64,000 nucleotides of DNA. Source: Centropus unirufus. Taxonomy: Eukaryota > Chordata > Aves > Cuculiformes > Centropidae. Positions 12,687 to 24,956 of the stretch are shown piece after piece. The notes beneath the pieces were generated by a model. It did no database searches, had not been told where the DNA came from, and worked only from the letters and a program-made list of their open reading frames with translations. Position 1 is the first letter of the stretch. Each line of letters begins with the position of its first letter. The DNA is taken from the NCBI GenBank assembly GCA_013397695.1, contig VYZI01000130.1, positions 788,542-852,541 on the forward strand. Direction: 5' to 3'. The position numbers and the translations under genes were made by a program.

Positions 12687-13111
12687 CTGTTTGCTTCACA
12701 AATACCCTCTCCTCCATGTTAATCACCCCCATCTGTCCTTGGAGGCAGCTGGAGCCAACCAGTGCTATCTTTTCACAGCTATGACATGGGAAGATATCAG
12801 GCTTTTAGAACCTACAGTATATAATCTGAACCCAGAAGAAACCAAGGTTTTTTTTGAGAGTCTGCAGTATTCAGTAATTTTTGGGGATTCAGAAGGTTCA
12901 AGTTGAAATCTGAAGTTGTCCTTCAGGTTGCAGTTGCCCTCTGATGTGCTGTTGTGGCTGCCTGGTAGATGTAGCCTGAGCTGATTCTGGATGAGAGGAC
13001 AATAGACTGCTAACAGTAAGGAAACCAATAGAGAAAAACTCAGGTGCTCTTTGCCCAGAGCTGGTTTGCTTCTTAAATCTGTGTGGCTGCATTGCACAGT
13101 GTTTTTCTCAA
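12687..13111 (+). other. Weak candidate exon (probably non-coding) between strong splice-like signals
   Basis: A textbook acceptor-like signal, (CT)n then CTGCAG ending at 12686, precedes the segment. A consensus donor, CAA followed by GTAAGT, begins at 13112. The + frame covering 12691-12906 is open for about 71 codons but then meets a stop well before the donor, and its translation (for example TWEDIRLLEPTVYNLNPEE) resembles no family I recognise. If the segment is transcribed at all, a long non-coding RNA or UTR exon fits better than an internal coding exon. Such signal pairs also occur by chance in tens of kilobases. Confidence 0.12.
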
Positions 13112-16100
13112 GTAAGTCAACCAGATCATGAATACTTTTTGGCTTGGGCTGGCATCAGTTTGAGAAGCTCTATGCTGCTTTCTGTAATTTGTTACGGGTG
13201 CTGTTCCCTCTTTTTAAAGGAGTGAAAATGTTATTTGCATAACATGCAGAGACTTGTGCTGGGATGTAAATTTAAGGTAATATTGGAATTGGTTTAATGG
13301 CTTCCTTTCAAATTCTGAAGCAGGGACATGTGAATTAGTTCTTCAGCTGAATTATGGGATTTAAGCCTATTTTTGTGACTGACAAACACTAATCCTTCAT
13401 ACTACAATATATGGTTTTCCTATTTACCATTTACATGGCATTTGATGGAGTAAGCTATTAAATAATAATTGTTGTAGTGAAGGGCAGTGTATCTGCCTAC
13501 TTTTAGAGCCTTCTGAAATGTTAATATATGGAGCTATTGCTGCAGCTGTCTCAGATGCCCCTGCCCTGTGTATTGCATGTCCTGGATGCTCTAATTAAAC
13601 ACATTTTGTTTTAGTCGGTGGAAAGAAAAAAATAAAAATCAAAATTGCTTTTTGCACCAGGTTGGCTGTTTAATTGGGATGGGGAAAATGAGGAAGCAGA
13701 GGAAGAACAAGTGAGTTATCCCCAGCAGGAGACTGAGAAATAGCACTTTTTGCTTGGGAAATCATGGATACTAATCATTGTCTTGAAATCAGCCTTTAAT
13801 GCTACTCACTGGATTTTTGTCACAAGCTGGTAGTGGTATCTGCAGATGCTGTTGGAATTACACAGCTGAAGTATGATGAAGTGATTTTTTTTTTCAAGGA
13901 TAGTGGCTTCCACAGGGACTTGGATAGCAAATAGGATTGAAGAGTTTTCCCTAGTGGTTGTCAGTTGTGACTGAACACATTAAAATGAGAGAATAGTTCA
14001 GTGGCTTAGGTAAAATGAGATGGTGGCATGAATCCAACTATTCCATACACAGGTACCTCCATCTACATGCTAATATTGGAGATATAGCCTTTTTGTACCA
14101 TGAAAATAGTTCATGATGCAGAAAGACCCCCTACCATTGAGGACTTCAAGACTCCAGCTTTCTAATTTTGACTGCAGCGGATCTTATTTTTATAGGATCT
14201 GCTCTATTTGTTTAAAATATTTATACATTAATAAAGGAGAGATAAAGAACTCTGTGTGCCTCCCTGAAAATTATTCCCGCATTGCAATGTTCCTCCTGGG
14301 AACACCCAAAATGTTACCAGGTGAAACAGATTCAAGAGATGGGGCTGAGAGAACATCTGTAATCTGGCAATTATAGTGTGCAACATGACTACAGAAGCTC
14401 CTGAGAACCAGTCAGAAGCACCATCACAAATGCTTGCACTCCCAGGTGCAATCGTACCTAAGAGACCAAACTCTAACACATTTAAGCAGGAAAACCAAGA
14501 GTTTTCCTATGGGTTGGAATCACAAAAATCCCAAAAAAGTTATTATTACAGCTCTGTCTAGAATTCTGTAGGACATATATGTCCAGCAATATATGCTTTA
14601 CAATGTACCAAAATATTAGGCTCTTCATGAAATTTCTAGGGTTTTTCATGAGGGCTGGATTGAGTCTGGAAATGTTAAATTGTCATGCTTCTGAAATCCT
14701 TCCTTCCACCGCACAGACTGATGCTCAGGGAAGCTTTCTTTGCTAAACCTGCTGCGCAGGTACATGGACTTCATTCATTTCTGAGTTAAAATAACAATGT
14801 TATTGTAGGCATGATTATTCAAGGATATAACCAACTGAAGCTTTGTTGTATTGTTTATTTGCAGGAACCTTCAAGCTAAGCACAGCTTCAGAATGCACTG
14901 AATTTAACTTTATTATGTTCAGTAGTTTTCATGCCTTCATTTCCTGCTCCACAGGTACTGACTGTGTTTTCTTTCAATAGTTTTAACTGATAAGTAAAAT
15001 AAAGTTAAACTAAAAGCAATTATTCTCTATCTGTATTTATCTGGAAGACTGGTGTCTCTGATTCAAAACTGGAATAACATAGCATGCTTTAAAACTTGTC
15101 TGTTTTTTCAACTATTCATTTACTTCTTTGCACCAACAAAAAAACCCCTCTCCTTGGAAGCCATACTAAACTTTATTTTTCCTTTCTTTCCCACTTCCCC
15201 GCAAAAAAAGAAAAAAAAAAAAGAGAAATTCAAATCTACCACTTTATTAGGAAATATGAAAATGCATTTTACTCCCCTCACATTGAGGTGAAAAGCAGCC
15301 TCACGCTTACTCCATTGACAGAGTCAGCTTTCTGACTCTGACCCTATAGAAGCAAACCATTTCTGAAATATATTGTGTTTACAGGGATTTGGGGGAAGAG
15401 ATGAGACCTACTGTGTAACTGCAATTTCATTGAAACATGCAACTGTCATGTTATGCCACAAACAAATTATGAAGCCTATTACAGGCATGGCCTAGAGATA
15501 TTTTTTTAAGTCCAAATAAAATTTTATTTTGTTTTCTAACTGCAACTGAACTACTGATTGACAGTAGAGCAAAAGGATATAGGAACTTGTAGGAACGCTT
15601 AATTTCATATAATCTCAGCAGCAGCTCAGTCCCTTTACTGTTAATGCTCTCCTTCTTTTCAAATTATTGATTAAAACCTCACCCATCCCACTTGCCCTAC
15701 CAGCTATATCACTATTTCACACCTGTTCTATGTGTATGTAAATATATACAAAACCTATGGATTAATGACTATTCAGGACGTGGCTCTGATTTTGAGCTGA
15801 TTTTGAGGGGGACATATTGCTCCTTTAGCTAGTATTCTGCAGTGAAGTGATATCTTTATTTTTGTTCAGTGCTTAAAACAAGCCAAAACAATACATCTTA
15901 ATGTTTGCTTTGACCTGAAAGTGAAAATAAGTTTTTAATGAATTGTCTTTGTGGGAAAAGGAACAGTGGAAAGGTGAGCATCATTCCATTCCTTGCTTCA
16001 TTGAATAAATAATTTGCAGTAAATAGAATTGAGGAGATAGAGAAAATCCCAGTCTCAGCTTTGACTTGCATATTATCATGAAAGTGATAAATGGGAAAGC

Positions 16101-19100
16101 TCAGTGATTCAGGCTGGGAGGAAGTTTACATGGATGACTTAAAGGTACAGAAGAGCATATAAAGGCTTCTTTCTCTGGTCCTTACTGGTCTTGTGAATGG
16201 TGTCTAAAGTCAATGATAGTTGGCCGGAAAAAGCAAAACATTTAGGGAATATTAATATAAATCATTTTGAGATTTTCAGAAAACAGTATTTTTAGCTGAG
16301 TTTGAACCATTAACTAAATTAACATCGAATATAAGCATAGTCAAAACTTCTATTTTTTTCTGATTAATCCATCCAATCACCTACCCAGACATTCTTCCAA
16401 GTTTAAGGGAGAAATATTTTCCCTTAACTCTACCTATCTCTATTGATTGCCCGAGTCATTCATATGCTTTTACTCACCAGTGATTCGAAATGAAGACTTT
16501 GGGCTCTGTAATTCTAGGCAATGTGCACATGAAAGATGACATCTTCCCCAGAAGAGCTTATGATTTTATCTCAGAACTGAAGAACAAGATGGATAGAAGA
16601 GACAGATAAGGGAGATGAAGGCAACAAAATGTGATTAACAGTGGTGTAATAAGCAGTGATTAAAACACAGGAGGTTTTTTCACATACCAGAATGTATCCC
16701 AGTAGAGGTGACTTTTAAAGACCTCAGTTCAATTATTCTGTAGGCGTCCCACAGCTCTACTCAAAGACAAGGCTATGACTAAAAAGTTCACATTCCCCTG
16801 CTACGACTAAGCTAGATTTGTCGTCTTTCCAGCTGCAGGGATGGAGAGTTGGGAGAGTGTTTTTCAACCTGGTAGACCATGAGGGCTGAGTATGCAGTGC
16901 AGGGTATTTACCAGCAGCACACGGCGCTGCCAGGAGGATGGGAAGGTGCTGGAGATCTCACTATGTATGTTCTTGCTCCTGAAACCACTATTAGAAGTGT
17001 GGTACCTCATCAATCATAGGCTTCGTCACAATGGAAAATAAGCCCTTATGCACCTTTTATGGTCTGTATTAGCTCCAAAGCACCACATAGATATAGGATG
17101 TGATCATAAAAAAGCGATATAAGCGCATGTTCCTAGATGTTAGACATTTTTTTTTTCTTGCATATCGGTGCGAAACTATATCTCCTAGCATAAAAGTTTT
17201 ATTTGTTTTTAAATTACAGCCATAGGAAACAGGCTTATTTCCAGCTTCATGCAGGGTGAGGAACAGTATGGGAAAAAAAAGAAAATACTTGAGTGAAATA
17301 CTATGATTCTAGTCTGCTCCCTACTGAACTATTATTTTGTGGTTTGGCCCACTGCAGTAAAAGAATTTTGTAATACTTCAGAACAGGGATAAGGAAACCA
17401 ATTCTATTACTACGGAGAAATGAACTATGATATGAATGCAGGATTAAAAAAAACCTGTAAATCTACAGTAACCTAGAATTACGGCGAGTGAGGAGGAAGT
17501 TTAAAATCTAAATGCTACAGAGTATGTCAAGCCAAGTTATTATTTTCGGCCTTGCACAGATAATAGAGCAAAGGAAGTAAAAATGGAAATTACAAAGAAA
17601 AAAAAAAGCATTTGGTGGAGATGAGAAGAAACATTTTTCTATTGAAAAGAACATAAATGTGTGAAGTGGCCTACCAGGCAACACTGTTGAACTTAAACAC
17701 TAGGGCTATTCAAGACACTATAAGGTAGTGTCTCAGAGGGATCATGGTATTGAAAATGTAATGAGGCATAACTTATCCCCAGAGATCTCTGATCTTATAT
17801 TACATATGAAAGCTATTCTAGCAAAACGGTAGCTGAGCCTGCACGCAGTCTTGCAGGAGCATGAAAAGGCAAATCCACAATCCCTATTTGTTTGGGTTTT
17901 GTTTTTTGGTTTTTGGGAGGTTTTTTTTTTTACAGTGCCTATTTGTATCCTGAGACATCCAGCTTTACAGGGGAAATGGATGCGTATTTTGGCTCTAGTG
18001 CAGCTTTACAGGCAGTTTCGGCAGGAGGTCCAACAGGTTTAGAAGGATAGATGAAATCTTAAAAGGGAAAGTTCATGCCACGCACATCTACATCTTTCTG
18101 ATCATGCCGCTGCTAGGGTTGGAGGCAGTGTTTTGACCAAAGAAAAATTCTGATCTTTTTAAATATAAAGAAGAGTCAGAGAGATGATGGTAGAACACTA
18201 TTCTTGTAATGTGGCCTCCTGTGATTTTGATGCTCATCCTCCTCATGCTCTGACTTTGAGAAAAATGTATAGCCTGTTTAGCTTTCTCTCTCAATTTTTT
18301 TTTTTGTTTTGTTTGAGTTTGGTCCTGTCCCCCTTACCCAATACATGCACACTTAAATCTGGTTGTGAGCGGTCAGACAAACTAGTATAAGAGGGGATAA
18401 TTTTCTATATATAGAGGAAGGTTGGGTTGGAAGTAAGGAGTCAGATAGGGAAGAGCAAGAAGTGGAGGGGCAGGGAGAGATGAAAGAAGGGCTGTGGGAC
18501 CAAAATATAATTGTGTCCAGATTTTGGAAGAGCAGAGGAATGTGCATTCTGAAAGCCCTCTGCTCTGATGTTAAATAAAATAGGGCAAGGATGTTGTTCT
18601 GTCCCTTAGTTTGAGTTACATGTAGGGTAGCAGCCTGCCTCTGCTGCCTGTGTTAAATGAAAAGGAGGAGATCTGTGATCTGATGTGTTTAATTTATCCA
18701 TAGACTGCAGCACTGTCCCTTAAAATGAAAGGGCTGATGCAGAACCCCATGTATAAATATGGGATGCCTTTTCTCCAGAAATTCCTACATTTCTAAGACT
18801 CATGGATTCCTCAGAAGCATATTTTATGGATGGTGGAGGAAAAGCACCACTTTCCTGTCTAGGTTTTGTTGTAGCTCAGATTTAGGAGAGTCATTAATCT
18901 CCACAAGGGAGGCCAAACAGTGCTAAGTCCTTTTGAAGTCTTGGCTGGCACAATGTGGACGTGTTTGGTCCTGCACTTGGGAAGGCACAGTTCGGACCAT
19001 CCTCTTCTTGATGGGTTTTCAACCCACAATTTCTGATTTCCAACGTCATGTTTCAACCACCACATTGCAAACCATCCTTCGGGGAAGTATTTCTGACCCC

Positions 19101-19599
19101 TGTAATGTAAGAGTGATTTAGACTCAGAACAAAGGTGTATTAAGTCAGTTTTCTTATTTCCAGCATTACCTTATAGTAACTACTAATAGGACCTCAGCAA
19201 CGGGATGAAGCAGTCCGTTCCTTAATATGTTGCTTGGCTGCACAGCAAATGTTCTAGGGGTGGTCTGAATTCACTTTTGCCGTTGGATCACTGGATTTGT
19301 TACTTTTTGAAATATATTTTTAAAAAATGTATTTATATTAATTGCTCAGTGACAAAGAGGACAAAGTTTATCTGCATGCTACAAGCAAAAACCCTACTTT
19401 GTTGAAATTTCTTTAATGATTTCACTGGTACCTCTGTAATTGGTATGTATGCCACTTTGTTCACCCACTGTCTGATTTCTTACCCATATCTATGTCAGCT
19501 CAGTCTGTTTCATGAGAAACACAGGCTATTCACACGAGTCATAATTTTACTTTTTTCTTTTGCCTTTTTCTGGATTTCTGGATTTCAAGTCCTGATATA
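13112..19599. other. Non-genic stretch
   Basis: No gene or transposon recognised. It contains an A-rich tract at about 15206-15222, a T tract at 17921-17931 followed by TACAG, and a T tract with TTTG repeats near 18296-18316. A purine-rich stretch runs over 18420-18545. Open frames are short (at most about 87 codons) and carry no motifs. Confidence 0.6.
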
Positions 19600-20676
19600 A
19601 GCTTTTTGAGTTGGGCTGGCTGCAGTGCCACAATATACACAGCATTTGAGATTCAAGCACAGCATGCATTTACTTAGTAGCATAAAAATGATTTCTGTTT
19701 TGTTCTCTTTTCCTTTCCTAATCTGTCCTACAATTCCATTGCTTTTTTTTTTTTTTTGGCTCTTGCTGAGCCCTGAGTTGATGTTTCCAGAGAACTTTCC
19801 ACAATAACACTAAGATCTCTGCCCTGAGTGGTAATAGTTTATTTACAGCCCAGCATTGCATATATATAGTTAGTTATTTTTTCCCTGTGTACACTTATCA
19901 ACATTGAATTTCACCTTCCATTTTATTGCCCATTCACTCAGTACTATGAGCTCCTTCTGCAAGTCCTCATACTTAGCTTTAGATTTAAGTATCTTTCATA
20001 ATTTTGCATCATCCAGTCTTTTTTGTTTCTTTATTTCTTTTCTGGATAATTTTTGAACATGCTGAATAGCACAGGTTGTGGAGTAATCTTTCTCCATTGT
20101 GAGGACTGTTCATTCCCATCTTTTGTTTCCTGTCTTATGCTGGATATTAGTTCATAAGTGGGCCTTCTAGCTTATGCAGACTGTTCAGTTTCTCTAAGAG
20201 GCTTTTGTGAAGGATCATGCTAAAGGCTTTTGGAAATCGGAGAGTGTTGCACAGGTTGAATTGCTGTTTTCCACTCCTTCAGAAACACAACTTCTCTACA
20301 AAGGAAATATTTCAGAATTTCCAAGGCATATTGTATTTGCTGCTGCCATGATTATATTTTTAATGCCTTTCAATTTATCTATTTTTCTATCTATTAATTT
20401 TTTCAAAACTCCAGGACACATATTGCAAATCAGTTGTTAACCTAATCACTCCACCTGCCCCTATTAAAGCCTGCTAGTAGTTTTGCCACCTTCCAATTCT
20501 CTGGTATGGAAACAAGGGATAGGATACAACTCTGTTACTAATTGAACAATCTTATATTGAACACCCTATCAACTGTTCATATTCTATTTACTAATTTTTT
20601 TTCTGAAACATCTTTCATTGTCCAGTCAGTGTAAAACTGTTCTTAAGGCTTATTTTTTAAGGATTTCAAGTGCTAC
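19600..20676 (-). pseudogene. Ancient CR1 LINE, 3' portion (ORF2 remnant), left of the mariner insertion
   Basis: The minus strand over 19885-19960 translates to EWAIKWKVKFNVDKC, the CR1 ORF2 signature '.W..KW.MKFNVDKCKV'. Rightward on the + strand come the expected complementary CR1 blocks in order: the cattttgcatcatcc segment (about 20005), the gaacatgctgaatagcac segment (about 20056), a ggatcatgctaaaggc segment (about 20213), and ttttgccaccttccaattct (about 20480). The leftmost 200 bases match the older sauropsid CR1 less clearly. It is highly diverged, with no long frame. Transcription direction of the original LINE was right to left. The copy is cut at 20676 by the mariner and resumes at 21903. 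Confidence 0.85.
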
Positions 20677-20678
20677 TA

Positions 20679-20700
20679 GGATGTTGCAAAAATAATTGCT
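20679..20700 (+). repeat. Mariner left terminal inverted repeat
   Basis: This is the 22-bp end of the mariner and the expected transposase binding site. It differs at positions 3 and 6 from the right end. Confidence 0.9.
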
Positions 20701-20863
20701 AATTTTTGTCTCTGTAAACTCTGGTATTTATTTTGGATTAAACTTTTATTTAACTGTGTTCATGTAGTATATAATTTTAAAGCAAAATTTCTTTCTATGT
20801 CTTTATGTTAATGTTTCTGTTTATTCTGTTTATTTTTTTATGTATTATGCTGTCAAATTAAAG

Positions 20864-21807
20864 ATGGAAAAAAGGGACAAAGTAGAGTGATTTTATTATG
20901 AGTTCAACTGAGGATGTAAAGCAGCAAAAACTGCTTACAATATCAACCAAGCATTTGACCAGAGGACCATCAACAAGCATACAGCTTGGCACTGGTCCTC
21001 AAAAATTTTTTCAGAAACGAGAGTCTTGAAGATGGGAAGGACCATGGATGTCCTTCTATGATAGACAAAAAACAACTGAGGGCAAATATTGAAGTGGACC
21101 CAGGCAAAACAATTCGAGTGGTTGCTGAAGAATTAAATGGTTATTTCACATTTGCACCAAACTGGAAAATCAAAAAAGCTTGACAAATGGGTGCTGCATA
21201 AGTTGAATAAAAAGAAAAAAATCATTGTCACTAAGTCTGCTCTGTGTTTCTGATGTGCAACAATCTCGATCCATTTCTTGAATGCATTATGACATGTCAG
21301 GAAATGAATTCTATATAACTGGCAGCTTTCCACACGGGGCTGGGCCAAGACAAACACCACATCACATCACTCAAACCAAACTGCATCAAAAGAAGTTGGT
21401 TATGGTCACTGATGGTCAGCAAGTGGAATCATCCACTACAGCTTCTTGAATACTGGTGAAACCACCACAGTAGAGAGTCATAATGTTTATGTTGAACACT
21501 GGTCAACTGAAGAGGACTAATTCTTCTCCATGACAGCACTCGATTTCATCTTTCATTATGAACTCTGCAGAAGCTGTACAAACTGGGCTACAAAATTCTA
21601 CCTCGTTCAGCTTACACACTAGACCTCTCACCCACCAACTGCCACATTTTCAAGCATCACAACGACTTCCTACAAGTGAAAGTTTTCTGCTGGAATGTAG
21701 CAGCTCAAAACACCTTCGAAGAATTAATCAGTTCCTCACTCCAGAATTCTTTGCTACCAGAATAGACAGACTTGGTGTATTTTTTTGCAAAAGTGCATAG
21801 GTTCTAA
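20864..21807 (+). pseudogene. Mariner transposase pseudogene, multiply frameshifted, DD34(N) triad region visible
   Basis: The reading begins at an ATG (20864) followed by EKRDKVE, then a stop. The first helix-turn-helix region continues as KAAKTAYNINQAF, then shifts frame near 20990. A frame over 20986-21183 reads NESLEDGKDHGCPS, QLRANIEVDPGK and VAEELN, typical of Hsmar1-group transposases. Later pieces include KKLDKW (about 21173), KLHQKKLVMVT (about 21382) and LLHDSTRFH (about 21520). The last piece is LQKLYKLGYKILPRSAYTLD continuing LSPTNCHIF (about 21573-21650). In the catalytic triad the first Asp position (mariner C-D-E) reads C-Q-E, the second Asp (L-H-D) is kept, and the third, 34 residues on, is Asn (S-P-T-N). 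In-frame stops and indels occur throughout, so no functional protein is made. Full length would be about 340 residues. Confidence 0.9.
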
Positions 21808-21878
21808 TAGTTCTTTTTACAATTAGTAAATTTTATTCTAAGCTGAGATATACTACTCTTAAGTCAATGGTTTAAAAA

Positions 21879-21900
21879 AGCAATTATTTTTGCACCAACC
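21879..21900 (-). repeat. Mariner right terminal inverted repeat
   Basis: The complement of this end reads as the Hsmar1-type terminus starting ggttggtgcaaaa. It is followed directly by the TA target duplication. Confidence 0.9.
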
Positions 21901-21902
21901 TA

Positions 21903-22330
21903 ATATTTTATGCACATTGATCACCCACTGATGATCACTAGCAAACTTGCTGCTTCTGATATGTTTATGACTAGCATCTATGTCTTTAGCAGGTTGTGCT
22001 TCAAAATCTTTCCTTGTTTTATTCTGTATTCTATAGAATTCTATATTAAGCTTACTTATATACTTTTCTGTTTTTCTTAAGCAGATACTAATTCAATTTT
22101 TTTCAAAGGATTTTAACTTCTGATAAAATTATTTTCCTTTTAACCATGTTGAGGATTTTTTCTGATTGCTTTGGAGGTGGATTTGTATTTGTTTGTCTTC
22201 AGCTTCTACTATATTGTTTTAAAATACTCTCTAGGATGAGTTGTGCACAATATGTGAAGTTACATAGTCTTGATTTTTTTTTCAAATTAATCCCCTTTTG
22301 GTGGTCCCTCTTTAAAAGTAAATATGACTG
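21903..22330 (-). pseudogene. Ancient CR1 LINE, upstream portion, right of the mariner insertion
   Basis: Immediately after the mariner the + strand resumes complementary CR1 wording. It shows cttgctgcttctgatatgtt (about 21948), a ctttagcaggttgtgcttca segment (about 21985), an aaccatgttgaggattttt segment (about 22143), and a tctttaaaagtaaatatgac segment (about 22309). These follow, in CR1 order, the blocks that stop at 20676. The two halves are therefore one insertion split by the mariner. The match fades into T-rich sequence beyond about 22330, so the right boundary is uncertain and may lie further on. Confidence 0.7.
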
Positions 22331-23384
22331 TTAGAGGGTATTTTTATTTATTTAATTTATTTGTTTGTTGTATTTTTATTATTAACTGGTTTTCTGTGTT
22401 TTTATTTTGAAGCAGGTCCTGGAAACATATGGGAATGCTTACTGTCAGCTTAGTTTCCAGCTCTAGAAAGCTGTTGTTTATAATTACTGCAAATATAGTC
22501 TTCCAATACCATAGATATTTTATTTTTTTGGTTGTTGCTTTGTGGTTTGTGTGGTTGATTGGGTTATTTTTTCTCCTTTTCTTTTTAATCTCAGTGTGTT
22601 TTGGAATTTATTGGTCCTCGCAGTCTAACAGTTTGCAGGGAGTAGTACAGCTCTGGCAATCTCCTTATCTGAGCAGGGAAAATGAGACCTATGGATTCTG
22701 GGGTTTGGTTTGATTTTATTAACTTGTTACACTTTTGATCTTTTAACCTATTTCACTTTTTGACTGCATATTTTTTCTCTCTGCCACCTGTGCATTTCTC
22801 CTTCCTGCCCTGCAAGCCATGGACTACCCTTACCATCAGTAACAGTAGTCAGCACACAGACTATGAATTGTGTCTGAAAGTCATACTAGCAACTTCCAAA
22901 GTGACCACTTGGACGACTGTCTGGTGATTGGCAGATTTTACTTTTCCTTGTAGGCTTTTCTGCTTTCTCGCCTTTGTAATTTATCTACTGATTTATTGTA
23001 CTTTTGTCATTAATATGCAAAGAGTTTCTTTTGTTGACCTCTCCTGAGAACTGAACTCCCAAAGTGTCCAAAATTTTCTGATTTTGATGACTGTCTTACT
23101 CCTTGAGCAGACAAGAAAGGAAAGGCTAGAAAAGTATTAAGTGAAGTAAGCACCTGAAGCTCTGTTCGGGGTTACTAGGATACTTATACCAAATGAGACC
23201 ACTCCCAGGAAAACTAAACCCCAAACCATTTATTCGGAGGTTCCTAATTCTCTTCCCAGATGACAGAAGTCCGGATTATCTCATTTACTCTAGTGAGATG
23301 AAGGAACAAAAGTTTTAAGTGTTGCATTGTCTTTTGCCTTTGATTGTGCTCGGCTTTAAAAATTATTCAGACAACCTCACTGTC
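22331..23384. other. Non-genic, T-rich stretch
   Basis: Contains many T runs. A frame at 22429-22713 (+, 94 codons) is very hydrophobic because of those runs and has no recognisable family. The stretch may include more of the decayed CR1, but I cannot support that. Confidence 0.5.
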
Positions 23385-23625
23385 AGAAACATATCCCTGA
23401 AATGTATTTTAAGTTTCACTTTTTTAACTTTGACCCATTCCTTCTTGGAAAATTTTGTGGTAACATAGGAAATAATTTTTTTCATGCCTAAGGGGAATGC
23501 AAACATCTTTCAAACATTTGCAGATGGTTTCATGCCCCCTTGTCATCCCTCTACTTGCTACATATTATATCGTTTTAATCCTTCTGCACAGGTTGTACTA
23601 TAAAGATGAAAACTCACAAGAGCAC
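23385..23625 (-). repeat. Ancient CR1-like LINE 3' UTR remnant
   Basis: The + strand shows, in order, actttgacccattccttctt, a gtggtaacataggaaata segment, acatttgcagatggtttcat followed by gcccccttgtc, and cgttttaatccttctgcaca. This order is that of the complement of old CR1/L3-type 3' UTRs ('gacccattgcttct ... tttgtagattgct.tcatgtc.cc ... ttttaa.cttt.ctcatagg'). It is diverged and its outer limits are unclear. Confidence 0.55.
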
Positions 23626-24956
23626 TAGGGAATGTGTCTGTCTCTCTCACTCTCTTTCTTTTTTCCTTATTTTTTTTTTCTTTTTTTCCTTCATGACTTT
23701 TCCTGGCTTCATTGAATGTGGCATATATGCATCCACAGGCAGATTTTGTCCCTGTGAATGTGAAGAAAGCTCTGGGCCAAACGATGTTTTAAGTCACGCC
23801 AGTGGGACCTGGTTGACTTCAGTTTTACCTTCAGTAGGTGGCCTTTTGTGTGTTGGATGAAAAGACACAGCTCAGGCTGTTCTTAGAAAAATTCTACTGT
23901 TCAGGGCAAAGTGCCACAAAAGCCAAATCCCAAACAATCCCTTAAATTGTCCATGTGGAACATGTGTTTACAGTCATATAAACAAAATAAAATTGCATTT
24001 TGCAGACCTAGAATCAGACGTCTACTTAAGTGTGTGGAACCTGCTTGTAAACCAAAATAAGCAAACAAAAACCTGACAACCAACCAGGAAAATTGGAGGA
24101 AGAAGGGAAAGAAGGAGGGGAGTGCTGAGAGATGAACAAAGAAGCCCTTCAAAGATGCAAAGAGGGAAAAATATCCTGGTCATAACGATGTAATTTCTAA
24201 CATTCCCACAAATTTTCACATCATGGCAAGACTTAAAATTGGTAAACTGAATGTAAAGTCATCTCTACCCTCTCCACCCCCAAAGGTTAGAATAAAAAGA
24301 GGGACATCGGAAGAAATCCTCTTTGTCTACACTTACCCAACCGGCATACTACATTCGATAGAAAGACACACCACTTATTGCCATCAGTGGATCAAGATGC
24401 AAGTCTATTTTTTTTTTTTCTGAGCTCTTTACACTAAGTTAGAGACTATTTTTGTTATTATTTTTTTTTTACTATTTCTTTTGAAAATTGTTAAAAGTCT
24501 GCATGATAGGGTATAATGCCCTGTAACAAAGAAATAACAGATCCGGATGCCTAGACGTCTAAATTTTTATGACTTGTCCACAGTCACAGATTCAGGCAGG
24601 GAGTAAGTCTAGGTTTCCAAGAGATTCCTGAAGGGAAAAATGGAAGCAGGCATGGAAAAGGAAAGGGCAGAAAGACGAATAATAGTCTTAACAAGGATAA
24701 AGACAAAGAGAAGAGAATTTCCTGAATGAGTATGGGCACCATCACGGTCTGCAGAAAATGAAAGATTACAGCTGGTAGACTCAAGATTCAGTACATCTTA
24801 GTGTCTGATTTATGTTTTTGGGGAATACTGTTCTCATGCTTTCTGTTTTGCAAGAATACATCTACAGACATAAAAGGATTCAAGTAGCGTTGTTTTCTCT
24901 AAACTTCAGAGAGGGATTCACCAAATTGAAAAGTCTGAGGACTGTTAGTCTAGGAA
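23626..24956. other. Non-genic stretch with a pyrimidine tract
   Basis: The segment 23638-23692 is almost pure pyrimidine (CT repeats, then T runs). T tracts also occur near 24409-24419 and 24461-24470. No gene is recognised; open frames of up to about 84 codons carry no motifs. Confidence 0.55.

Larger units (their letters stand above)
20677..21902 (+). mobile_element. Mariner DNA transposon (Hsmar1/Galluhop-type), with TA target duplication
   Basis: The 5' terminal inverted repeat at 20679-20700 (ggatgttgcaaaaataattg plus two bases) and the complement of the 3' terminus at 21879-21900 (ggttggtgcaaaaataattg plus two bases) agree at 20 of 22 positions. Both are of the Hsmar1 type. TA dinucleotides at 20677-20678 and 21901-21902 are the expected target duplication. 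The element is 1222 bp without the TA, slightly shorter than Hsmar1 at about 1.29 kb. The interior holds a broken transposase gene (20864-21807). Full-length structure with both ends but a decayed gene means it is an immobile fossil. Galluhop, the chicken mariner, is the likeliest named family; this is from general knowledge, not a search. Confidence 0.93.

Noticed and set aside
21133..21360. Minus strand frame across the mariner
   Set aside because: Shadow of the transposase pseudogene on the opposite strand.
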